This document shows, piece after piece, positions 53,216 to 62,592 of a stretch of 64,000 nucleotides of DNA (positions are counted from its first letter, which is position 1; each line of letters starts with the position of its first letter). Position numbers and translations under genes: made by a program. The notes under the pieces were generated by a model. The model was not told the origin of the DNA. It saw only the letters and a program-made list of their open reading frames with translations, and made no database searches. This DNA is from an uncultured Eubacteriales bacterium (GTDB lineage: Bacteria > Bacillota > Clostridia > Lachnospirales > Lachnospiraceae): positions 124,001-188,000 of the forward strand of contig OMXJ01000001.1 in NCBI GenBank assembly GCA_900315015.1, in the 5' to 3' direction.

Positions 53216-53271
53216 TAGAAAAGAAGTAAAGAAGGAAATCAATTAGAAAAGAAGTAAAGAAGGAAATCAAT
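53216..53271 (+). repeat. Perfect 28-bp tandem duplication containing the ribosome site
   Basis: Copies at 53216-53243 and 53244-53271 are identical and include AAGAAGGAAATCAAT; the start ATG at 53272 follows copy 2. Two ribosome sites result, only the second well placed. Confidence 0.95.
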
Positions 53272-54777
53272 ATGAGTAAAAAGTATAGGCTTCTGATGCT
53301 GACAACATTAATAATATCAGGCTGTTCAATGTGCTATGAACTGATAATCAGTGCAGTAAGCTCTTACCTGTTAGGAAACAGTACGCTACAATATTCCATC
53401 ACGATAGGACTTTACATGGCCTCGCTGGGAATAGGCTCGTATATATCGAAGTTTTTTACAAAAAACTTATTCAATGTATTTGTGACAATAGAACTTGGAA
53501 TCGGTGTAATAGGCGGAATTAGCTCACTGATACTTTTCCTTGCAAATATTTATGTATCAAATTACGCGGTTGTCATGTACATAGAAATAATCATCATAGG
53601 AACCTTTGCAGGAGCGGAAATTCCTATAATGACAAGAATCATAGAGCAGGATGAAAATAATCTGAAGGTGACCTTGTCTTCAATATTCAGCTTTGACTAT
53701 ATTGGAGGATTATTAGGCTCCATAGCATTTCCGCTTATATTGCTGCCAAAGCTCGGTTATTTTGCGACCTCATTTCTATGCGGACTTATGAATATAGTAG
53801 CAGCGATGCTTATAATGTTCAGATTCGGAGACAGAGTAAAGAAGATAACTATCTATAGAACTCTAGGAGCAGTGCTGGCAGGACTTATGTGTGTAGGAAT
53901 GATATTTGCGGACAACATATCAGAGTCAATAGAGGGAGGCCTTTATAGAGATAAGGTAATATTGATAGAACAGACGCAGTATCAGAAGATAGTAATGACC
54001 AAGCATAAGGATGATGTAAGGCTCTATATAGATGGAAACTGTCAGTTCTCGACATCGGATGAATATCGCTATCATGAGGCACTAGTGCATGTACCGATGA
54101 ATGAACTAGAGGAAAGAAAAAGCGTGCTCATTCTAGGCGGAGGAGACGGCCTGGCAGTGCGTGAGGTCTTAAAATATGATGAAATAGAAAAAATAGACTT
54201 AGTTGATCTGGATTCAGAGATGATAAGGATCTGCAGCACCAATAAGGATATCAGGGAAATAAATAAGGACAGTCTATTATCAGAAAAACTGACTATTTAT
54301 AATATGGACGCCTATGAATATCTTGAAAATAGCAAAGAAAAATATGATTTAATAATAGTAGACCTGCCAGATCCGAACTCAGAATCCTTAAATAAACTGT
54401 ATTCAAATATTTTCTATAGAATGTGCAAAGGCTCGTTAACAGAAAAAGGAGTAATGGTGGTCCAGTCAACAAGCCCTTACTATGCAAAGGATGCCTTCTG
54501 GTGCATAAACAAGACGATACAGAGTGAAGGCTTTAATGTAAAAGCTTATCACCTGGAGGTTCCGGCCTTTGGTGACTGGGGCTTTAATATGGCAAGCCGC
54601 GGTGAGCTAACAGAGGAAATAAGCTTTGATGTAGAAACCAAATATCTTACAGAAGATAATGTCATAGCCCTCTTTAAATTCGGAAAGGATGAAGTATCAG
54701 AAAATGTAGCAATAAATCAGCTGACAAAGCCGGTACTGATGGATTACTATAATAAAGCCGAAGCTGCCTGGGATTAA
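53272..54777 (+). CDS. Membrane-fused polyamine aminopropyltransferase (SpeE-like)
   Basis: 501 residues. N-terminal seven-helix membrane domain (about 1-215) joined to a spermidine-synthase-fold domain (about 225-490): DGNCQFSTSDEYRYHEALVH (decarboxylated SAM site), VLILGGGDGLAVREVL (nucleotide-binding glycine loop), VDLDSEM, and IIVDLPDPNSESLNKLYS where soluble enzymes have DSTDP/DSSDP. The fusion type is recognised in bacteria next to SpeD and DUF350 genes. It should use decarboxylated SAM from SpeD to aminopropylate an amine or lipid-linked acceptor at the membrane; the acceptor is unknown. Confidence 0.85.
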   Translation: MSKKYRLLMLTTLIISGCSMCYELIISAVSSYLLGNSTLQYSITIGLYMASLGIGSYISKFFTKNLFNVFVTIELGIGVIGGISSLILFLANIYVSNYAVVMYIEIIIIGTFAGAEIPIMTRIIEQDENNLKVTLSSIFSFDYIGGLLGSIAFPLILLPKLGYFATSFLCGLMNIVAAMLIMFRFGDRVKKITIYRTLGAVLAGLMCVGMIFADNISESIEGGLYRDKVILIEQTQYQKIVMTKHKDDVRLYIDGNCQFSTSDEYRYHEALVHVPMNELEERKSVLILGGGDGLAVREVLKYDEIEKIDLVDLDSEMIRICSTNKDIREINKDSLLSEKLTIYNMDAYEYLENSKEKYDLIIVDLPDPNSESLNKLYSNIFYRMCKGSLTEKGVMVVQSTSPYYAKDAFWCINKTIQSEGFNVKAYHLEVPAFGDWGFNMASRGELTEEISFDVETKYLTEDNVIALFKFGKDEVSENVAINQLTKPVLMDYYNKAEAAWD

Positions 54778-54798
54778 GAATCAATGTCTATTTAGTAT

Positions 54799-54827
54799 TT
54801 GACAAAAGTGCAAAGAAATTTTATAAT
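54799..54827 (+). promoter_or_regulatory. Consensus promoter of the 535-residue membrane protein gene
   Basis: TTGACA at 54799-54804, 17-base spacer, TATAAT at 54822-54827. The leader has TGGCAT/ATGCCA (54849-54867) and AGCGG/CCGCT hairpins. Confidence 0.85.
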
Positions 54828-54953
54828 AGAAGGTGGGGAATTACGGAATGGCATCAGGCTTATGCCAATAAATAGCGGAAAAAGTATCATGACCGCTGGT
54901 TTATAAATTTAAGAAAAATTAAAAATAGCCAAAACAACTATTAAGGAAAAGGT

Positions 54954-56561
54954 ATGGGCAGACTAGAAAAAGACTTAAATGGGGACGGATTTACTATCTA
55001 TAATGATCAGGACGGGACATCTGAGCACTTTGACAAATCGCTTGACGGAGCGACCTTTATTGGAAATAAGGGAACGAAGATGAGTGCAGAGGATGCTGAC
55101 TTTATGATAGCAGATTCATTCATGAGCAGCTTCACAGACGGACTTGAGCCTTCTTCAGCAAAGGAAGAAACTAAAAGAGAAGAAGCAGAGCAGGAAAATG
55201 CAATAAAAGAAGTAAAAAAGTCATCAAAGAAAAAGAAGCCTGTAAAAGAGGAAGATGAAGAGGAAGAAGAGGATGACGAGGAAAGCGAGCGAATAAGGAC
55301 CGGTGCGCATGAGAAAAAGAAGCGCAGCTGGAAAGCAATAGGCTTGTTTATGCTTTATCCGTTGTTTACCTTTGTAATGTTCAACTTTATACACAGCTTT
55401 TTGGTAAAAAATAACGCGGGCCTTTTTGGCAATGTCATAGTTGAAGACTATTTCAAGGGAATAGCCTTCATGATATGCTTGGTTACGTTGTCGAACTCGA
55501 TGTACAATTGTTTTGCGGACAATTTAGCTGGTACTCTTGCAGAGCCAGCCATTACCTATGGATTGATTTTAGTGATAAAGAATTTCCAGGAGGTAGGAAA
55601 GCTATCAGAAACGGCAAAGACCGTTGTATCAATAACAATGATATTAGCAATAGGCTATCTGATATTCCACATATTCATTAGCTGTTTATATGGATCGCCT
55701 CTATTTGCCTTCCTATATCCTATAGTGAATCTCATAGTAGCCGGCGGCCTATATTCAAAAATAGCGCTTATTAGTGATAATTACATGTACTGGATATATG
55801 TAGAAATCGCAATCGCAGTACTTACAATAATAGTATTATTAGTAAAGAGGGAAATCAGAGAATTCGATGGTTATACGCATCTTGATAAGCTGTATAGCAG
55901 AAGCAAGTGGTATGACTTAACAAGAAAAGATAGAAAGCCAGAGGAATTCAAAGCAGCTCTTAAAAAGCATATTATTTTTATAGTAGTGGGAATAATTGTA
56001 CCAGTACTTATATATGTAGCAGGAAGAGTATTAGAGAATAAGCTCGGAAAGCCATATATTACACTAATAGCGACAATACTAGCACTTGTAGCAGCAAATG
56101 CGATCTTAAGAAAGCATATGTTCCCGGGCTTATTAGCAGCAGTGCTGACGCCTTTCATGGTGTCTCTTATGACAAAGGTAGCAGAAATAGAAAAGATAAA
56201 CGGACTTATCTTAAAGAATAATGTGGTAAGCTTCATAATCGTAGCTATTATTTTCTTTGTGCTTATGATTTTCACCTATTTCTTAGATTCTCTTTTCTAT
56301 GAGTATTACATAATACCGACCTTGCTATATATATTTATGCTCTTATTACCAGCATATCGTCAGTACGCCCATAAGTTCATTAAGACAGAGCTTATAGCAG
56401 GTATAATCGCTTTTGTAGTCATAACAGCAGTTGGAATATTTATCTATACAAGAAGCGGTCAGAAGAAAATGGCAGCAGCAGACTCAAAAATGAGCGGTGA
56501 AGTTGTTAGGATAAATGAAGTAAATGCTAGCGCTGACAGCAATCCAGATAATAAAGCATAA
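54954..56561 (+). CDS. Multi-pass membrane protein of unknown function with acidic N-terminal domain
   Basis: 535 residues. A soluble acidic N-terminus (1-125, with a long Glu/Asp/Lys run at about 88-108), then around ten hydrophobic segments (about 130-305, 340-510) and a polar tail. The first residues (LEKDLNGDGFTIYNDQDGTSEHF) look like a short EF-hand-like or GLUG-like bait, but no metal loop is proven. I do not recognise the family. It sits after the aminopropyltransferase gene with its own strong promoter and may be a partner in the same membrane system; that is position-based inference. Confidence 0.6.
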   Translation: MGRLEKDLNGDGFTIYNDQDGTSEHFDKSLDGATFIGNKGTKMSAEDADFMIADSFMSSFTDGLEPSSAKEETKREEAEQENAIKEVKKSSKKKKPVKEEDEEEEEDDEESERIRTGAHEKKKRSWKAIGLFMLYPLFTFVMFNFIHSFLVKNNAGLFGNVIVEDYFKGIAFMICLVTLSNSMYNCFADNLAGTLAEPAITYGLILVIKNFQEVGKLSETAKTVVSITMILAIGYLIFHIFISCLYGSPLFAFLYPIVNLIVAGGLYSKIALISDNYMYWIYVEIAIAVLTIIVLLVKREIREFDGYTHLDKLYSRSKWYDLTRKDRKPEEFKAALKKHIIFIVVGIIVPVLIYVAGRVLENKLGKPYITLIATILALVAANAILRKHMFPGLLAAVLTPFMVSLMTKVAEIEKINGLILKNNVVSFIIVAIIFFVLMIFTYFLDSLFYEYYIIPTLLYIFMLLLPAYRQYAHKFIKTELIAGIIAFVVITAVGIFIYTRSGQKKMAAADSKMSGEVVRINEVNASADSNPDNKA

Positions 56562-56614
56562 TTAAAGCGCAATTAAAGCGCAATTAAAGCGCAAATAAAG
56601 CACAACTAAAGCCT
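56560..56614 (+). repeat. Five 11-bp tandem repeats in front of the terminator
   Basis: AATTAAAGCGC at 56560, 56571 and 56582 exactly, two degenerate copies after. The first begins within the stop codon. Confidence 0.85.
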
Positions 56615-56640
56615 TCCGGTAAATATCGGAAGGCTTTTTT
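56608..56640 (+). terminator. Terminator of the membrane protein gene
   Basis: AAAGCCTTCCG (56608-56618) pairs with CGGAAGGCTTT (56627-56637), followed by T-run. Confidence 0.92.
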
Positions 56641-56645
56641 GGTTA

Positions 56646-56674
56646 TTGAAGTTAATATTAAAATGTGGTACTAT
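56646..56674 (+). promoter_or_regulatory. Extended -10 promoter of the second hybrid kinase gene
   Basis: TTGAAG at 56646-56651, 17-base spacer and TACTAT at 56669-56674 preceded by TGG. Same extended -10 style as at 45972 and 50493. Confidence 0.65.
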
Positions 56675-56713
56675 ATAGTGTCGAAATAAAATTAGGGCTT
56701 ATAGGAGGAATAA

Positions 56714-59143
56714 ATGTTTTTAAGTTCGGTAAAAATGCAGATTACGTTATTGGCGATAATAATATATATAGCGCTAAATTACTTTATGGCAAGGCGAATG
56801 AAGACCGACTCGCATAAGGTGTATTCAGTGCTTTTAGTTGATGGAATCGTGTATATGATTTTTGACATTGTTACAGTATATACGGTAAATCATCTAGAAG
56901 CGGTGTCGCCTGTATTTAACAGATTAGCGCATGACATCTATCTAGCAAGCATGACTTTGTTCCTTTACTTAGTTTATGTTTATTCACTTATAATGGTTAA
57001 AGGAACAAGTGCAAAAGTCTATAAAACAGCAAAAATGTGGGCGATATCGTGGATAATTATGGCGGTTCTGATATTTGTGCTTCCGCTAGATTATTTAGAA
57101 GGCGAGGTAACTAATTACTCAATGGGACCTGCCGCCTATATAGCCTATGTAGCAACAATTTTGTATTTTGTAATGGCCTGCGTATTGGTATTTAAAAATT
57201 ACAGAAAAATAAATATTCAAAGAAGAAGACTGCTATATCTAGCCTATGGAGTGCAGTTCCTTGTTCTTGCAATAATGATGATTCAGCCGCAGTCTTTAAT
57301 ATCAAGCTGCGCAGTTACTTTCATAGTGATAGCATATTATCTCACCATAGAAAGTCCTGATATGCACCTTATAGAGCAACTAGAGCTTGAAAAGCAGTCG
57401 GCAGAAAAGGCAAACCGCGCAAAATCAGATTTCCTTGCGAAGATGAGCCACGAAATCAGAACTCCTATAAACGGAGTAATGGGAATGACAGAGCTTATTA
57501 TCAGGGAAACTAAGGAAAAGGAGACTAAAAAACTTTCAAACGACATTTTAGTATCAGCAAATTCATTGCTTGAAATAATAAATGAAATCCTGGATTCCTC
57601 AAAAATCGAATCAGGAAAGATGCTTATAGACCCGGTAGAATATAGCATGAAATCCATCGTTACAGATGTTGAGAATATTACAAAGGTAAGGGCAAAGGAA
57701 AAGGGTCTTGAGGTAGAATTTAAGGTAGATGAAAAGATACCTGTGAAGCTTTGGGGAGATGATCTTAGAATAAAGGAAGTTCTCGCTAATCTGACAACCA
57801 ATGCTGTAAAGTACACTCAGGAAGGAAGCGTGAAGGTCTTAGTCAGCTGCCATTCAATAAAAGATGGAAATGCAGAAATATACTTTGAAGTAAAGGATAC
57901 CGGAATCGGAATAAAGCAGGAGGATATTCCTAGACTATATGCAGACTTTGAAAGAATAGAAGAAAAATCGACAAGATATGTACAGGGTACAGGTCTTGGA
58001 CTTAGCATAACTATCCAGCTATTAAAGCTTATGGATAGTGAACTTAAGGTTGAAAGCGAATATGGAAAGGGCTCGGTATTTTCCTTTATCTTAAAGCAGA
58101 AAATAATTGATGGCGCTCCGATGGGAGATTATAAGAAGCTAGAAGAAAAAGAAGTAGACCTTCCGGTAGTGAATTATGAAGCGCCAAATGCAAGGCTTTT
58201 AGTAGTAGATGATAATGCTACCAACCTGAAGGTGTTCAGAGGCCTGCTTAAGCGCAGCAAAATACAGATTGAAACTGCAGAAAGCGCAGCAGAAGGTCTT
58301 AAGATACTTAAGGAAAACGATTTCGATATAATTTTCCTTGATCATATGATGCCGGAAATGGACGGAATAGCAATGTTCCATAAAATGCTAGAAACAGACA
58401 GGGAACGTTTTGAGAAAATACCTGTAATCATGCTGACAGCTAATGCAATAGTAGGAGCAAGGGAAGAGTATCTATCAGAGGGCTTTACAGATTTCTTAAC
58501 AAAGCCTATTCTTCCAGGAAGCCTTGATAAGATGCTGATAACCTACCTCCCAAAGGAGCTGATTGTGGAAAAATCAGAGAAAAATGAGGAAGATACTGAT
58601 AAGGGAAACAGTAAGGTAAAGAGCAGCGGTAAGGAATATAATAGCGGTGAAGATAAGATCGCCGTTGAGCTAAAGAGTAGCGATGGGATAAAGAGCAACG
58701 GCGTAGTAAAGAGCAGCGGCGAAGTAAAGAGCAGCGGTGAAATAAAGAGCGGGGAAAATGATATAAAGAGCGGTGCAGTATCTGTAAAATATATAAATAA
58801 GGAAACCGGAATTAACTTCTGCGGCGGAAGCGAAGAACTCTATATGGAAATACTAGAGGAATATTTAAAGGAGGCAAAGGAAAGAAAAGAAAAGCTGAAT
58901 GAGTATTATGCCAATAAGAATTATTCAGATTATTTGATCCAGATACATGCCTTAAAATCAACCTCTCGTAATGTAGGAGCAGAAAAGCTCTCAGATATGG
59001 CAAGAGAGCTAGAAGCAGCGGCAAAGGCCTTAACAGAAGAAGAAGCAGTAAGTGAAAATAAGGCATTCCTTGAAAATAACCATGAAAGCTGCATGAAGGC
59101 CTTTGAAATCGTATTAGAAGAGATAAAAAAAATGATATACTAA
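56714..59143 (+). CDS. Hybrid sensor kinase: 7TM sensor - HisKA - HATPase - receiver - HPt
   Basis: 809 residues. Seven hydrophobic segments (about 8-215, 7TM-type sensor), coiled coil, HisKA with His246 (FLAKMSHEIRTPINGV), HATPase (DTGIGIKQEDI, GTGLGLSI), receiver with Asp543 (FLDHMMPEMDG) and C-terminal HPt with His745 (IHALKSTSRNVGA). Between receiver and HPt is a flexible linker (about 625-695) with repeated KSSGE/KSNG units. The internal HPt could take phosphate from this kinase and from the one at 47160. No DNA-binding response regulator is encoded nearby. Confidence 0.9.
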   Translation: MFLSSVKMQITLLAIIIYIALNYFMARRMKTDSHKVYSVLLVDGIVYMIFDIVTVYTVNHLEAVSPVFNRLAHDIYLASMTLFLYLVYVYSLIMVKGTSAKVYKTAKMWAISWIIMAVLIFVLPLDYLEGEVTNYSMGPAAYIAYVATILYFVMACVLVFKNYRKINIQRRRLLYLAYGVQFLVLAIMMIQPQSLISSCAVTFIVIAYYLTIESPDMHLIEQLELEKQSAEKANRAKSDFLAKMSHEIRTPINGVMGMTELIIRETKEKETKKLSNDILVSANSLLEIINEILDSSKIESGKMLIDPVEYSMKSIVTDVENITKVRAKEKGLEVEFKVDEKIPVKLWGDDLRIKEVLANLTTNAVKYTQEGSVKVLVSCHSIKDGNAEIYFEVKDTGIGIKQEDIPRLYADFERIEEKSTRYVQGTGLGLSITIQLLKLMDSELKVESEYGKGSVFSFILKQKIIDGAPMGDYKKLEEKEVDLPVVNYEAPNARLLVVDDNATNLKVFRGLLKRSKIQIETAESAAEGLKILKENDFDIIFLDHMMPEMDGIAMFHKMLETDRERFEKIPVIMLTANAIVGAREEYLSEGFTDFLTKPILPGSLDKMLITYLPKELIVEKSEKNEEDTDKGNSKVKSSGKEYNSGEDKIAVELKSSDGIKSNGVVKSSGEVKSSGEIKSGENDIKSGAVSVKYINKETGINFCGGSEELYMEILEEYLKEAKERKEKLNEYYANKNYSDYLIQIHALKSTSRNVGAEKLSDMARELEAAAKALTEEEAVSENKAFLENNHESCMKAFEIVLEEIKKMIY

Positions 59144-59252
59144 AAGGCTTGAAGGCTTATTAAAACTAGAAAGAGATGCTGCATGTAAATGCGGTGTCTT
59201 GGTATCTGAAAATAGAAAACAGTAAAGAAATGGAAGGAAGATGTGAGGATAT

Positions 59253-59702
59253 ATGAAAATAAAAGAAGTTAAATTTCTAGCAGAAGTAAAAGAAATAGCT
59301 GTAGATTGTAGTGTGGAGCTCTATCAGGACGCATCAATAAGACTTAGCAGAAAAGCTGGTAAAATAGGTGTCTATGTTTCAAGCACTCCTTACAAGAAGA
59401 AGATGGAAGAGAAGGAAATAGAAGTCGATGGAGACTTTGAAGATGCTTTAAAGGAGCTTTTAGGACATGATTACGATTTTGTAGAAGGAGAAGATGGTCC
59501 GGGCTCTTACGAGGGAGCAGAAAACGAGGATATGGGCGATGAAGAAATCTGGAGCCTTGCATTACTGGATAAGAACGAGGAAGCCCTTGTTCTAGCAGAA
59601 GTTAACGGTATAATGGATGAGGACTTTGAATTTGTAAGAAATGTCTTAAAGAAGGTGACAGAAGAAGCAAAAATCCTCGATAAACTTGTAGAGCAGGAGT
59701 GA
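59253..59702 (+). CDS. Small acidic protein of unknown function
   Basis: 149 residues, very acidic (about 27 Glu, 14 Asp), no signal peptide or membrane helix. N-terminal strands (VDCSVELYQDASIRLSRKAGKIGVYVSST) then an acidic middle and C-terminal helices. I recognise no family. Good ribosome site; located after the kinase gene and closed by the terminator at 59720. Confidence 0.65.
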   Translation: MKIKEVKFLAEVKEIAVDCSVELYQDASIRLSRKAGKIGVYVSSTPYKKKMEEKEIEVDGDFEDALKELLGHDYDFVEGEDGPGSYEGAENEDMGDEEIWSLALLDKNEEALVLAEVNGIMDEDFEFVRNVLKKVTEEAKILDKLVEQE

Positions 59703-59719
59703 TTATCATAATTATTACG

Positions 59720-59755
59720 AGCAGAAACGTACTTAAGCGTTTCTGCTTTTTTTTA
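59720..59755 (+). terminator. Terminator before the chaperone island
   Basis: AGCAGAAACG (59720-59729) with CGTTTCTGCT (59738-59747) and a T-run to about 59754. It separates the acidic-protein gene from the Hsp70 island. Confidence 0.92.
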
Positions 59756-59849
59756 TGTCAAAATTAAAAAAATCAAAATGTAAAGTTTGGGTAAAAACAT
59801 AAGATTTAAAATGAATTATAATAAAAAAAAATAATGCAGGAGGGTGCAT

Positions 59850-60386
59850 ATGGAAGATAATAAAGAAAGTGAAGAGCTTGATATAACATCTGATGAAAAA
59901 TTGATGGAAATACTGCTTAATACAAGAGAACAGGGACAGATGGTTGAGGCTTTGATAAAAAATCAGATTGAAGTAAAAGATGAAATGATTAGTAAGCTTC
60001 ATAAAGAACTAGAATATTATAAGCAAGATTCAGCAGACCGATATGTTACAGAAGTGATGAAAAAAATAATTAAGATAAGAAATGATATGAATAAGTTGAT
60101 TAGGTCAAAAGGTTATGAGAGCTTGTCAGTAGATGATTTAAAGAGAGAATATGTTTATATATTTGAGGATATAACCGATGTACTTCAGCAACAAAATATA
60201 GATTCTTATCAGACTAAACCAGGAGAGCTTTTTGACGCGGTAATTCATAAAGCAAAGATAGAAGAAACTCAAGATAAAAGCAAAGACAAAAGAATCGCAA
60301 GAAGTATAGAGGAAGGATATAGAAAAGGTGAGAAAGTGCTATTACCTGAAAGGGTAATAGTCTTTAAATATGTAAAAAATAAGTAA
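59850..60386 (+). CDS. GrpE-like nucleotide exchange factor, divergent
   Basis: 178 residues from the ATG at 59850 (AGGAGG at 59838-59843; a GTG at 59844 in frame has no spacing). A coiled-coil N-terminal half (about 15-75) is followed by a helical region and a C-terminal wing with KPGELFDAVIHKA, SIEEGYRKGEKVLLPERV, which reproduces the GrpE pattern (G-x2-FDP...H-x-A...GY-x-GD-x-VL-x-P-x-V). It precedes the Hsp70 gene by 21 bases, like grpE-dnaK. It differs enough from housekeeping GrpE to be a dedicated partner. Confidence 0.65.
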   Translation: MEDNKESEELDITSDEKLMEILLNTREQGQMVEALIKNQIEVKDEMISKLHKELEYYKQDSADRYVTEVMKKIIKIRNDMNKLIRSKGYESLSVDDLKREYVYIFEDITDVLQQQNIDSYQTKPGELFDAVIHKAKIEETQDKSKDKRIARSIEEGYRKGEKVLLPERVIVFKYVKNK

Positions 60387-60407
60387 TTAATATGAAGGAG
60401 AAAAATA

Positions 60408-62072
60408 ATGGGACACAAACATGTATTTGGAATTGATTTAGGAACAACTTACTCATGTATTAGCTATATTGATGAATACGGAAAGCCAGTAGTATTGAAA
60501 AATAGTGATGGAGAGCACACAACCCCGTCTGTAGTCTACATGGAATCGAAAGAAAATATTATTGTAGGTAATGAGGCGAAGAGATCTATAGAAGTTGAGT
60601 CTGAAAAGACAATACAGTTTATAAAAAGAAAAATGGGAAAAGAAAAGGATACCGTTGAAATAGGTGGAACTATATACCATGCACCTGAAATATCAGCTAT
60701 GATACTTAAGAAAGTAGTAAATGATGCCAATGATGATCTTAAGCAGCAAGGGATAATTAAAGATGGGGAGGAAATAAAAGATGTAGTTATAACCTGCCCG
60801 GCATATTTTGGACTGAAGGAAAGAGATGCAACTAAAACAGCAGGAGAACTTGCAGGACTTAACGTACTTAGTATTATTAATGAGCCTACGGCTGCAGCAA
60901 TAAGCTATGGTATTTCAGGCTCAGATAAGGAAGAGACGGTTCTTGTATATGATCTTGGTGGAGGAACTTTCGATATAACAATAATGAACATAAAGGGGGC
61001 ATCGGTTACTGTAGTTTGTACAGGCGGTGATGACCAACTTGGCGGTAAGGACTGGGATGAAAAGTTCATTGAATATATAAACGGAAAATATTCAGAAGAA
61101 TTTGGAGAAGATCTTTCTGAAGATCCAGAGATGATGGCTACACTATATCTAGATGCAGAAGTGTGGAAGAAATCTCTTACTACTAGAGAAAAGGTAAATG
61201 TAACTGTTAACGGACCAGCCGGAAGAATGCGTATGGAAGTAACTCGTGATGAATACGAGAATATAACAAGAGAACTATTAATTCGAACCAAGAACTTGTT
61301 AGACGATGTGTTAACGGTAGCGGAGAAGAAGGGGTATTCAATAAATAAAATCGATAAGATATTACTAGTAGGTGGATCGTCAAGGATGCCTCAGGTTTCA
61401 GCAATGCTTCAAAAGGAATATAATTTAACTCCAGTTTTAGCTGATCCGGATGAGGCAGTAGCTAAAGGAGCGGCAATATTTGCAATTAATGAAAAAGCAT
61501 TTAATGATTTTGTAATGAACGAAGCTAATAAGACAGGCAAAACTGTTGAGCAATTAAAGGATGAAAACGTATTCACCGGAGAAATGGACAGAAAATTTTC
61601 TGTTTCAGAGGCAAGCTCCATTGGTGGTATTAAAATGAACATTACCAATGTTTTATCAAGAACCTACGGCATTGAGGCGTATGATGTATATAATAAAAAA
61701 CGTTATATTTCGAATATGCTTATGATAAATGATGAACTCCCAGCAAAAGTAACAGAAGAGTATGCTACAATAAAAAATGAACAAAAGGGAATAGTTATTA
61801 AAATCTATGAAAGCAGATCAACAGCTGAAAGAATAGATATAGAAGATAAAAGACCAATATTACAATCTGAGATGCATTTCATAGATAAAGTACCAGAGGG
61901 AACAATAGTTGAAGTTACCATGAGTTTGGATAATTCAGGAATTTTACATTTAATTGCCATAGAACAGCTCTATATGTCTAAGCTTGATGCCACATTTGAC
62001 CTTGCTAATTCGTTAGGGGAATCAGAAAAACTAGCAGCTGTACAGAGAATGAATGAAGCAAAAATAGAATAA
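60408..62072 (+). CDS. Divergent Hsp70 (DnaK-like) ATPase
   Basis: 554 residues. Actin-fold ATPase with GIDLGTTYSCISYIDEYGKPV (phosphate 1), VYDLGGGTFDITIMN (phosphate 2), ILLVGGSSRMPQVS (adenosine) and PDEAVAKGAAI. The substrate-binding domain (about 395-530) is short and divergent, and the C-terminal lid helices and EEVD-like end of DnaK are missing; DnaK usually has 600-640 residues. Part of a four-gene set with GrpE-like, a small membrane protein and a J-like protein, not with hrcA-dnaJ, so it is likely a specialised paralogue. Confidence 0.85.
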   Translation: MGHKHVFGIDLGTTYSCISYIDEYGKPVVLKNSDGEHTTPSVVYMESKENIIVGNEAKRSIEVESEKTIQFIKRKMGKEKDTVEIGGTIYHAPEISAMILKKVVNDANDDLKQQGIIKDGEEIKDVVITCPAYFGLKERDATKTAGELAGLNVLSIINEPTAAAISYGISGSDKEETVLVYDLGGGTFDITIMNIKGASVTVVCTGGDDQLGGKDWDEKFIEYINGKYSEEFGEDLSEDPEMMATLYLDAEVWKKSLTTREKVNVTVNGPAGRMRMEVTRDEYENITRELLIRTKNLLDDVLTVAEKKGYSINKIDKILLVGGSSRMPQVSAMLQKEYNLTPVLADPDEAVAKGAAIFAINEKAFNDFVMNEANKTGKTVEQLKDENVFTGEMDRKFSVSEASSIGGIKMNITNVLSRTYGIEAYDVYNKKRYISNMLMINDELPAKVTEEYATIKNEQKGIVIKIYESRSTAERIDIEDKRPILQSEMHFIDKVPEGTIVEVTMSLDNSGILHLIAIEQLYMSKLDATFDLANSLGESEKLAAVQRMNEAKIE

Positions 62073-62083
62073 AGGAGAAAAAA

Positions 62084-62527
62084 GTGTCTGCATTAAAAAG
62101 TATTATATGTTCAATTCTAGGTATAATTGTTTTTATTCCAATGAATATAATAGTTTTGCTACATGCAATCTTGGAAGGTATAATAGAAGTTATAGATAAT
62201 ACAAACAAAATAGGCAAATATTTATGCAGAATTTTTGCTGTATTAGTGTCTTTGTATCTGATTTTAGATTTCTCTAATACATCTAAATCTGTTAAAGGTA
62301 TAATGATAGGTAATTCAATTGCTTCTATGACGGATATTCAGGAAAATATAGTAATTTGCGTAGTTGGACTATTTCTTGCTTGGGGAGTTTTGGTTATAAT
62401 TTTCCGAAAAATAATAGTAATAATTTCATTTGTTTTGGAATTAATAGAAGAAAAAATATTTGAAGTATTTTATAAATTATACGAAACGGCTTTGATTAGC
62501 TGTAAAGTAAATAAAAATAGTACATAA
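62084..62527 (+). CDS. Small three- or four-helix membrane protein
   Basis: 147 residues from a GTG at 62084, seven bases after AAAGGAG. Hydrophobic segments at about 5-27, 45-62, 85-108 and 112-125. No known family. Placed between the Hsp70 and J-like genes with 11- and 65-base gaps, so it probably acts with the chaperones at the membrane. Confidence 0.6.
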   Translation: MSALKSIICSILGIIVFIPMNIIVLLHAILEGIIEVIDNTNKIGKYLCRIFAVLVSLYLILDFSNTSKSVKGIMIGNSIASMTDIQENIVICVVGLFLAWGVLVIIFRKIIVIISFVLELIEEKIFEVFYKLYETALISCKVNKNST

Positions 62528-62592
62528 ATTGTTACTATTAAGGTTAATAAAAAGAAAAAATGGAATAGAAGTGTCACGGCGAGGAATACAAT

